Assembly (NCBI RefSeq): GCF_900018785.1
Contig: NZ_FCOY01000007.1
Coordinates: forward strand, 1 to 64,000
Direction of reading: 5' to 3'
Length of the DNA stretch: 64,000 nucleotides
Origin: Xanthomonas massiliensis
Lineage (GTDB): Bacteria; Pseudomonadota; Gammaproteobacteria; Xanthomonadales; Xanthomonadaceae
In this document: in pieces, positions 29,401-35,257 of the stretch
Numbering within the stretch: the first letter of the stretch is position 1
Layout of the letters: the number at the start of each line of letters is the position of its first letter
Notes under the pieces: generated by a model
Databases searched by the model: none
Told to the model about the DNA's origin: nothing
The model's input: the letters and a program-made list of their open reading frames with translations, nothing else
Position numbers and translations under genes: made by a program

Positions 29401-30072
29401 TACGGCCGCGCGCACATGCGCCAGTTCCTGAAGAACGAACTGGACAGCTACCTGTCCGGGCGCAGCGGCGAGGCGGTGGAGGAGCTGCCGCTGTACCGGG
29501 TGGAGAAGCAGCAGTACATCCATTACCAGAAGGGCTCGCTGGTGTTCTACCGGCTGCGCGAGGAAATGGGCGAGGCCGCGCTCGACCGGGCGTTGCGCCG
29601 GTTCGTGCAGGCCAAGGCGTTCCAGCATGCCCCGTTCACCACCTCCGCCGAACTGCTGGACTTCATCCGCGCCGAGGCCCGTCCGGACCAGCAGGCGCTG
29701 ATCACCGACCTGTTCGAGAGGATCACCTTCTACGACAACCGCGTCGTCGCGGCCAGCGCGCGCAGGCGCGGCGACGGCCGCTTCGACGTCACCCTGGACC
29801 TGCACGCCGCCAAGCGCTACGCCGACGGCCAGGGCAAGGAGAGCGCCGGCAAGCTGGACGACTGGATCGAGGTGGGCGTGTTCGCGCGCAGCCCCTCGGG
29901 CAAGGAGCGCGACGAGAAGGTGCTGTACCTGCAGCGCCACCACATCGACACCGGCAACCCCAGGATCACCGTGACCGTGGACGAGCTGCCCTACGAGGCC
30001 GGCTTCGATCCCTACAACAAGCTGATCGACCGGGTCCCGGACGACAACCGCAGCCGCGTGGTGCTGCAATGA
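26497..30072 (+). CDS. ABC transporter permease fused to an M1 family aminopeptidase
   Basis: A 1,191-residue fusion. The first 580 or so residues hold two blocks of membrane helices, each opening with an ABC-2 type permease start (LRFELREQLRSPLLWL and, near 305, WRQLFSLVRLDSAGV). The rest is an M1 aminopeptidase domain on the other side of the membrane. The zinc site is HEVAH at 930-934 with the third ligand Glu954 in LSESLAQY; 19 residues separate them, one more than the classic M1 spacing, which I recall as normal for this permease-peptidase family. Together with the upstream ATPase it probably couples peptide export, or membrane-protein handling, to proteolysis. The start at ATG 26497 follows GGGGG. 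Confidence 0.9.
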   Translation: MTLAFLRFELREQLRSPLLWLIAVLLALLGFAAASSDAVQIGGSVGNIHRNAPTVIATFLTAFTLLGLLVSALFVSNALLRDFDLGTDALVFSKPVRRRDYLAGRIGAALLACLAIYAVIALGIFVAQFMPWIDSARLGPVRLGPYLWTFAVMILPNVLFTTALLALLAAATRGILWVYIGVIVFVTLYGVTRALLVDVDNQHLSALLDPLGIRALALSIRYWSAEERNAALPPLTGYLLQNRALWLAVAAALYAATFAVFRTTRTGSGGGRPSRKLATDAVPARPAVAAPHVAPTFGAGTAWRQLFSLVRLDSAGVLRSVPFLVLLAIGVANLLPNVLFRQSMYGTAIWPVTSQMLLAIHQAYSWLLIIVVLFYAGELVWKERGAGTAGITDAMPVPNWVPLLGKFLVLLVVIAAFQAVGALTAIAVQLGKGYTHVEPLLYLKTLALGSIVYVLMGGMALVLQVLSNNKFLGYALLVLVLVGQAVLGMLDYTQSLYNFGTWPVAPYSDMNGYGHFLAGQLAFQGYWALCLLALMLLAAMLWVRGSDGAWRMRARLARQRARGPLGVALAASVLAFALAGGALYWSTNVRNEFVSPEQHLDRLARYEREYRRYLDLPQPRIVAVHNEVDLHPETQSLRIDGRYRIRNTHDTPIADVHVLVPDDRTLAAIDLGGARLVRHDAPLGYRIYRLDRPLQPGEEREVTFRVDLHPTGITADVAQSQVVDNGSFFNSGILPSFGYDPAGEIEDRNDRRKRGLGEPHRMPKLEDRAARANTYVARDADWIDFTTRVCTAPDQIALAPGYLQREYVRDGRRCFDYAMDRPMLDFYAYLSARWQVKKAYYKDIPIEIYYDPKHPYNVDRMIEAVRKSLAYYEANFSPYQHRQVRIIEFPGYARFAQSFANTIPYSESLGFIADLRDRDDIDYVFYVTAHEVAHQWWAHQVIGADVQGATMLSESLAQYSALMVMEREYGRAHMRQFLKNELDSYLSGRSGEAVEELPLYRVEKQQYIHYQKGSLVFYRLREEMGEAALDRALRRFVQAKAFQHAPFTTSAELLDFIRAEARPDQQALITDLFERITFYDNRVVAASARRRGDGRFDVTLDLHAAKRYADGQGKESAGKLDDWIEVGVFARSPSGKERDEKVLYLQRHHIDTGNPRITVTVDELPYEAGFDPYNKLIDRVPDDNRSRVVLQ

Positions 30073-30184
30073 GGCGCCGCCGCGGACGCTGACTTTGGTC
30101 GCGTTCCGTACCCTGGCGGATGGGTATACAGTCGCCCCCTCCACGGCCACGCCGGCCATCGACCGCCCCTGGGAGGGGAAAGAC

Positions 30185-30634
30185 ATGCGCAAGATCTTCA
30201 AGACCCTGTGGCTGGCCCTGCCCCTGGCGCTGGCGGCGTTCGCCGCGCAGGCCGCCGAATCGCCGGTGGGCCGCTGGAAGACCATCGACGACGAGACCGG
30301 CAAGGTGAAGTCGATCGTGGAGATCTTCGAGGCCGACAAGGGCACCCTGGCCGGCAAGGTGGTGCAGGTGCTGCAGTCCGACCACGGCCCGCATCCGCTG
30401 TGCGTTAAGTGCGACGGCGAGCGCAAGAACAAGCCGATCGAGGGCATGGTGATCCTGTGGGGCCTCAAGCCCGACGGCCGCGAGGTGTGGAGCGGCGGTT
30501 CGGTGCTCGATCCGGCCAAGGGCAAGACCTACAAGGCCAAGGTCAGCCTGACCGACGGCGGCAGCAAGCTGCAGCTGCGCGGCTACATCGGCATCGAGGC
30601 GCTGGGCCGCACCCAGACCTGGGTCCGCGAGTAG
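30185..30634 (+). CDS. DUF2147 exported protein
   Basis: A 149-residue protein with a signal peptide (KTLWLALPLALAAFAAQA, cut near residue 23) and a DUF2147 domain. Visible elements are SPVGRWKTIDDETGKVKSIV at the mature N-terminus, CVKCDGERKNKPIEGM with a CxxC, and the closing LQLRGYIGIEALGRTQTWVR. Its function is unknown; members are small beta-barrel-like periplasmic proteins widespread in bacteria. A strong ribosome site (GGAGGGG) precedes ATG 30185, and a possible -10 TATACA lies at 30125. Its last eight codons and stop are copied 225 bases downstream in the tandem duplication. Confidence 0.9.
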   Translation: MRKIFKTLWLALPLALAAFAAQAAESPVGRWKTIDDETGKVKSIVEIFEADKGTLAGKVVQVLQSDHGPHPLCVKCDGERKNKPIEGMVILWGLKPDGREVWSGGSVLDPAKGKTYKAKVSLTDGGSKLQLRGYIGIEALGRTQTWVRE

Positions 30635-31060
30635 GGCCCTGCCCCCGCCGTCCGCGCAGGCGCGCGGACGGCCTGACACCGGCGCGCGACCACGGGCCTT
30701 CGCCGGGATCGCGCATCGCCGGCCCAGCCGCCACGCGGGGGGTTCCCGCTCCCGCCCTGCCGGGGCCGGATATACCGGGCGGACCGGGCGACACGAGGCC
30801 TCGGGCAATGCCGCGCCGGCCCCGCTGCGGCGCGGACCCAGACCTGGGTCCGCGAGTAGGCCCTGCCCTACCGTCCGCGCAGGCGCGCGGACGGCCTGAT
30901 ACCGGAGCGCGACCACGGGCCTTCGCCCGGATCGCGCGTCGCCGGCCCAGCCGCCACGCAGGGATGCCCGCTCCCGCCCTGCCGGGGCCGGAAATACCGG
31001 GCCGACCGGGCGACACGAGGCCCGGGGGCAATGCCGCGCCGGCCCCGCTGCAGCGCGCGT
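30611..31060. repeat. Two-copy tandem duplication, unit about 225 bp, including the 3' end of the DUF2147 gene
   Basis: Copy 1 is 30611-30835 and copy 2 is 30836-31060. They are nearly identical with scattered substitutions and small indels. Each copy begins with the final codons and stop of the DUF2147 gene (reading TQTWVRE, stop). Each copy carries the hairpin CCGTCCGCGC-AGGC-GCGCGGACGG (30648-30671 and 30871-30894). Copy 2 also has the imperfect hairpin 30907-30937. No gene was recognised within the duplication. It fills almost the whole gap before metG. Confidence 0.9.
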
Positions 31061-31062
31061 GC

Positions 31063-31068
31063 GATAAT
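31063..31068 (+). promoter_or_regulatory. -10-like element before metG
   Basis: GATAAT 34 bases upstream of the metG ATG, in the context TGCGATAATCGCC. The same hexamer in a similar context precedes rnfB and mgtE. No clear -35 is seen. Confidence 0.45.
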
Positions 31069-31096
31069 CGCCGGTCTCCCCGCACCGTCCCACGCC

Positions 31097-33181
31097 ATGT
31101 CCCGCACCGCGCTCGTCACCTCCGCCCTGCCCTACGCCAACGGCCCGCTGCACCTGGGCCACCTGGTGGGCTACATCCAGGCCGACATCTGGGTGCGCGC
31201 GCGGCGAATGGGCGGCAACCCGACCTGGTTCGTCTGCGCCGACGACACCCATGGCACGCCGATCATGCTGGCCGCCGAGAAGGCCGGGGTGACGCCGGAG
31301 ACCTTCATCGCCAACGTCCAGGCCAGCCACCAGCGCGACTTCGCCGCCTTCGGCGTGGCCTTCGACAACTACGACTCGACCAACTCGCCGACCAACCGCG
31401 AGCTCACCGAGTCGTTCTACCTGAAGCTGGAACGGGCCGGCCACATCAGCCGCCGCTCGGTCGCCCAGTTCTACGACCCGGTCAAGGGCATGTTCCTGCC
31501 GGACCGCTACATCAAGGGCATCTGCCCCAACTGCGGCGCGCCCGACCAGTACGGCGACAACTGCGAGGTCTGCGGCGCCACCTACGCGCCGACCGACCTG
31601 AAGGAGCCGCGCTCGGTGGTCTCCGGCACCCCCCCGCAGGTCCGCGAGTCCGAGCACTTCTTCTTCGAGGTCGGCCACTTCGAGGCCTTCCTGCGGCAGT
31701 GGCTGGCCGGCGACGTCGCCCTGCCCGGGGTGAAGGCCAAGCTGGCCGAATGGCTGGACAGCGAGGGCGGGCTGCGCGCCTGGGACATCTCCCGCGACGC
31801 GCCGTACTTCGGCTTCCAGATCCCCGGCCAGCCGGGCAAGTACTTCTACGTCTGGCTGGACGCGCCGATCGGCTACCTGTCCAGCTTCAGGAACCTGTGC
31901 GCGCGCAGCGGCGAGGATTTCGACCGCTTCCTGGCCGACGATTCGCAGACCGAGCTGCACCACTTCATCGGCAAGGACATCGTCAACTTCCACGGCCTGT
32001 TCTGGCCGGCGGTGCTGCACGGCACCGGCCACCGCGCGCCGACCGCGCTGCACGTCAACGGCTACCTGACCGTGGACGGGGCGAAGATGTCCAAGTCGCG
32101 CGGCACCTTCGTGATGGCGCGCACCTACCTGGACGCCGGGCTGGAACCGGAGGCGCTGCGCTACTACTTCGCCGCCAAGTCCTCCGGCGGCGTGGACGAC
32201 CTGGACCTGAACCTGTCCGACTTCGTGGCCCGGGTGAACGCCGACCTGGTCGGCAAGTTCGTCAACCTGGCCAGCCGCTGCGCCGGCTTCGTCCACAAGC
32301 GCTTCGACGGGCGCCTGGCCGCCGCGCTGCCCGAGCCGGCGACCTATGCGCGCTTCGTCGAGGCGCTGGCGCCGATCCGCGCGGCCTACGAGCGCAACGA
32401 CCCGGCCAGCGCGATCCGCCAGACCATGGCGCTGGCCGACGAGGCCAACAAGTACATCGACGATCACAAGCCGTGGGTGATCGCCAAGGAACTGGATAAC
32501 GGCCGGTCGGGCGCCGATGCGCAGCTGCAGGCGGTGTGCACCCAGGGCCTGAACCTGTTCCGGGTGCTCGCCGCCGCGCTCAAGCCGGTGATCCCGCGCA
32601 CCGCCGAGGCCGCCGAGACCTTCCTGGCCGCCCCGGTGGCCGGCTGGGACGACCTGGCCGCGCCGCTGGCCGGCCACGTGATCCAGCCCTACGCCGCCCT
32701 GTTCACCCGTATCGACCCGAAACTGATCGACGCCATGACCGACGCTTCCAAGGACACCCTCTCCGCCCCGGCCGCGGCAGCCGCCGCCAAGCCCGCCGCG
32801 CCCACGCCGGCCGCACCGTCGGCCCCGGCCGGCAGCGATGCCGCGCCGCGCCACGTCTCCATCGACGATTTCGCCAGGCTCGACCTGCGCATCGGCAAGG
32901 TGCTGGCGTGCGAGTTCGTCGAGGGCTCGGACAAGCTGCTGCGCTTCGAGCTCGACGCCGGCGAACTGGGCAAGCGCCAGATCTTCTCCGGCATCCGCGC
33001 CAGCTACGGCGAGCCGGACAGGCTGGTCGGCCGCAACGTGGTGTTCATCGCCAACCTGGCCCCGCGCAAGATGCGCTTCGGCCTGAGCGAGGGCATGATC
33101 CTGTCGGCCGGCTTCGACGGCGGCGCGCTGGCGCTGCTCGATGCCGACGCCGGCGCGCAGCCGGGCATGCCGGTGCGCTGA
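31097..33181 (+). CDS. metG: Methionyl-tRNA synthetase
   Basis: A 694-residue class I synthetase charging tRNA-Met. The HIGH-type motif is NGPLHLGHLVGYIQ near residue 15. The four-cysteine zinc knuckle is CPNCG...CEVCG (about 145-165). The KMSKS loop is DGAKMSKSRGTF. After an Ala/Pro-rich linker (about 555-585) comes the C-terminal EMAP/OB-fold domain (DLRIGKVLACEFVEG ... PRKMRFGLSEGM), used for dimerisation and tRNA binding. An open frame begins further upstream, but ATG 31097 gives the normal MSRTALVTSALPYANG start and lies after the -10 at 31063. Confidence 0.98.
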   Translation: MSRTALVTSALPYANGPLHLGHLVGYIQADIWVRARRMGGNPTWFVCADDTHGTPIMLAAEKAGVTPETFIANVQASHQRDFAAFGVAFDNYDSTNSPTNRELTESFYLKLERAGHISRRSVAQFYDPVKGMFLPDRYIKGICPNCGAPDQYGDNCEVCGATYAPTDLKEPRSVVSGTPPQVRESEHFFFEVGHFEAFLRQWLAGDVALPGVKAKLAEWLDSEGGLRAWDISRDAPYFGFQIPGQPGKYFYVWLDAPIGYLSSFRNLCARSGEDFDRFLADDSQTELHHFIGKDIVNFHGLFWPAVLHGTGHRAPTALHVNGYLTVDGAKMSKSRGTFVMARTYLDAGLEPEALRYYFAAKSSGGVDDLDLNLSDFVARVNADLVGKFVNLASRCAGFVHKRFDGRLAAALPEPATYARFVEALAPIRAAYERNDPASAIRQTMALADEANKYIDDHKPWVIAKELDNGRSGADAQLQAVCTQGLNLFRVLAAALKPVIPRTAEAAETFLAAPVAGWDDLAAPLAGHVIQPYAALFTRIDPKLIDAMTDASKDTLSAPAAAAAAKPAAPTPAAPSAPAGSDAAPRHVSIDDFARLDLRIGKVLACEFVEGSDKLLRFELDAGELGKRQIFSGIRASYGEPDRLVGRNVVFIANLAPRKMRFGLSEGMILSAGFDGGALALLDADAGAQPGMPVR

Positions 33182-33248
33182 AGCCGGACCGGCCGTGGCA
33201 GCGGCGGGAAGCCGGCAGCCGATGCCCGCGTCCGCCCGCTTCCACCCG

Positions 33249-33848
33249 ATGCCCATGCAACTGGCCCTGTTCGACTTCGACCACACCGTCACCCGGTGCG
33301 ACACCTATGCGCGCTTCCTGCGCCGCATCGCCACGCCGCAGCAGCTGGCGCAGGCGCGATGGCGCGTCGGACCGTGGCTGCTCGGCTACCGTGCCGGGCT
33401 GGTATCGGCCGCCGCCATCCGTGCCCGGGTGACGCGCCTGGCCTTCGCCGGCCGCGACGATGTCGAGGCTCTGGCCGACCAGGGCCGCGCCTTCGCCGAG
33501 GAGGTGCTGCCGGGCACGCTGCGGCCGGAGATGATGCAGCGCATCGCCTGGCACCGCGACCAGGGCCACGAGGTGGCGCTGGTATCCGCCTCGCTAGACC
33601 TGTACCTGCGCCCGTGGTGCCAGCGCCATGGCCTGGCGCTGATCTGCAACCGCCTGGACGTATGCGAGGGCCGGCTGAGCGGCCGCTATCACGGGGCCGA
33701 CTGCGGCCCGCACAAGGCCCGGCACATCCGCGCGCGCTACGCCCTGTCCGATTACGCCCGCATCCACGCCTACGGCGACAGCAGCGAGGACCGGCCGATG
33801 CTGGCGCTGGCGCACGAACGCTGGTACCGCGGCACGCGCGTGGCCTGA
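33249..33848 (+). CDS. HAD-IB family phosphatase
   Basis: A 199-residue haloacid-dehalogenase-type hydrolase of the SerB-like HAD-IB group. Motif I is [13 protein letters not shown] (catalytic Asp pair near residue 9), motif II is VSASLDLYL, and motif IV is [12 protein letters not shown]. Related proteins dephosphorylate phosphoserine or lyso-phospholipid head groups; the substrate cannot be read here. An ATG at 33255 is an alternative start two codons later. It follows metG by 67 bases on the same strand. It is not a KdsC: that family is the shorter, capless C0 type with a different motif I context. Confidence 0.88.
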   Translation: MPMQLALFDFDHTVTRCDTYARFLRRIATPQQLAQARWRVGPWLLGYRAGLVSAAAIRARVTRLAFAGRDDVEALADQGRAFAEEVLPGTLRPEMMQRIAWHRDQGHEVALVSASLDLYLRPWCQRHGLALICNRLDVCEGRLSGRYHGADCGPHKARHIRARYALSDYARIHAYGDSSEDRPMLALAHERWYRGTRVA

Positions 33849-33872
33849 TGCGCCGCCCACGCCGCCTGCGGC

Positions 33873-33878
33873 GATAAT
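33873..33878 (+). promoter_or_regulatory. -10-like element before rnfB
   Basis: GATAAT in CGGCGATAATGCATG. Transcription from it would begin near 33885. That rules out the ATG at 33877 as a usable start and supports rnfB beginning at 33982. Confidence 0.45.
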
Positions 33879-33981
33879 GCATGAAGGCAGGCCCCCGGCA
33901 CGCCCCCGGAAAAACCGGTGTCCCGGCCATTTCCTGGACCATCGTTTCCGGGGTCTGCCGCCCGCCGCGGGGACGCCACGC

Positions 33982-34416
33982 ATGCCTCCTTCCGACACCG
34001 CCACGCTGGCCGAACGCCTGGACCGGCTCCTGCCGCAGACCCAGTGCGGCCAGTGCGGCTTCGACGGTTGCCGCCCGTACGCCGAGGCCATGGCGCGCGG
34101 CGAGGCCGGCGTGGAGCGCTGCCCGCCGGGCGGCGATGCCGGCGCGCGCGCACTGGCCCACGTGCTGGGCGTGGCCGCCGTGCCCTACGATCGCCACCGC
34201 GGCACGCACCGGCCGCCGCAGGTAGCGATGATCGTGGAGGCCGACTGCATCGGCTGCACCAAGTGCATCCAGGCCTGCCCGGTCGATGCCATCGTCGGCG
34301 GCGCCAAGTACATGCACACCGTCGTCGCGGCGCTGTGCACCGGCTGCGAGCTGTGCATCCCGCCGTGCCCGGTGGACTGCATCGTGATGGAACCGGCGCC
34401 GGCCACCGGCGGCTGA
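33982..34416 (+). CDS. rnfB: Stand-alone RnfB-like iron-sulfur protein, lacking the membrane anchor
   Basis: A 144-residue ferredoxin-like protein. The N-terminal part has the RnfB/Fe-S domain cysteines (CGQCGFDGC...CPPGG), followed by two 4Fe-4S clusters ([12 protein letters not shown] and [12 protein letters not shown]). Normal RnfB has an N-terminal membrane helix and is encoded with RnfA, C, D, G and E, which build an ion-pumping ferredoxin:NAD oxidoreductase. Here the helix is absent and none of the partners is near. The protein probably serves as a soluble electron carrier. The start is set by the -10 at 33873 and by family length. It converges with the ridA gene, 18 bases apart. Confidence 0.88.
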   Translation: MPPSDTATLAERLDRLLPQTQCGQCGFDGCRPYAEAMARGEAGVERCPPGGDAGARALAHVLGVAAVPYDRHRGTHRPPQVAMIVEADCIGCTKCIQACPVDAIVGGAKYMHTVVAALCTGCELCIPPCPVDCIVMEPAPATGG

Positions 34417-34434
34417 GCCGGCCCCGGCGCGGGG

Positions 34435-34776
34435 TCAGATCGCGGCGGTGACGACGATCTCGACCTTCCAGCCCGGATCGGCCAGCGCCGCCTGCACCGT
34501 CGCGCGGGCCGGCGCATGGCCGTGGGTCACCCACTCGTCCCAGGCCCGGTTCATGCCGGCGAAATCGGCCATGTCGGCCAGGAAGATCTGTGCGCGCAGG
34601 ATCTTGGTCTTGTCGGTGCCGGCCAGGCCGAGCAGGCGGTCGATCTCGGCCAGCACCTGGCGGGTCTGGTCGACGATGCCGACCGACGTGTCCTCGGCCA
34701 CCTGGCCGGACAGGTAGGCCACGCCGTGGTGGACGGTCATTTCCGACAGGCGCGCGCCGGTCTCGTAGCGTTCCAT
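34435..34776 (-). CDS. RidA/YjgF family protein
   Basis: A 113-residue member of the RidA/YER057c/UK114 family. RidA hydrolyses reactive enamine/imine intermediates from PLP enzymes such as threonine dehydratase; other subgroups act on different substrates. Landmarks are VAYLSGQVAED, QTRQVLAEIDRLL, the KILRAQIFLADMADF strand-helix, and the C-terminal ARATVQAALADPGWKVEIVVTA. The typical substrate-binding Arg (in ARATVQA) is present. GAGGAG lies about 9 bases before ATG 34776. The following 480 bases upstream on this strand contain no recognised gene. Confidence 0.9.
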   Translation of the reverse strand: MERYETGARLSEMTVHHGVAYLSGQVAEDTSVGIVDQTRQVLAEIDRLLGLAGTDKTKILRAQIFLADMADFAGMNRAWDEWVTHGHAPARATVQAALADPGWKVEIVVTAAI

Positions 34777-35257
34777 GATGCGATCTCCTCGTTGCGGTAA
34801 TTCGGGAAAGCGGCGGGGTGGCTCATGTCGCCGGACCGTTCCAGGGAGGCGGCGGGCAGGGCCGGGCAGCAAGCCGGGAATGCGGCCCCGCCGCGGCATC
34901 GGCCACCGGGCGGACCCGGGGACGGGGACAGCCGACGCGCGCGACGCGGAAAGGGCGTGCGGCCCGATCCGCGACGCCGCGCAAGGCATGCGGCCCGTCC
35001 GTACCGGGACGGCCGCCGCCGGCAACGGCACTGGCCGTCGCATCGCGGCGCCGCGGCGGCAGCCATGGAGCGCGAGCGGCGGACGAAGCGGACGGGGGCG
35101 GGACATCGGTCACCCCGCGATTGTGCCTGCCGGCAGGGCCGCTGCGAAGCGCCGCGGTTCATTGGCTTCCACTATGATCCGCAGCTCCTTCACGCAGCCG
35201 CGGCGATCCTGTCCGCGTTCTTCCACCGGACCGCGCGTCCGCCTCCTCGTCCCCTCC
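34777..35257. other. 480-base gap between ridA and mprF, no gene recognised
   Basis: Both genes are transcribed away from this stretch, so it should hold two promoters. Frames here encode Arg/Ala/Pro-rich sequence with no recognisable family. TATGAT at 35173-35178 is a possible -10 for mprF. No repeat related to the 30611 duplication was seen. Confidence 0.5.

Noticed and set aside
30543-31085. A minus-strand frame of 180 codons with two internal repeats.
   Set aside because: The repeats are the tandem DNA duplication read in the wrong strand; the frame extends into the DUF2147 gene.
33249-33848. The HAD phosphatase considered as a relocated kdsC.
   Set aside because: It is an HAD-IB, SerB-like protein with a cap region; KdsC proteins are capless with a DVDGT motif.
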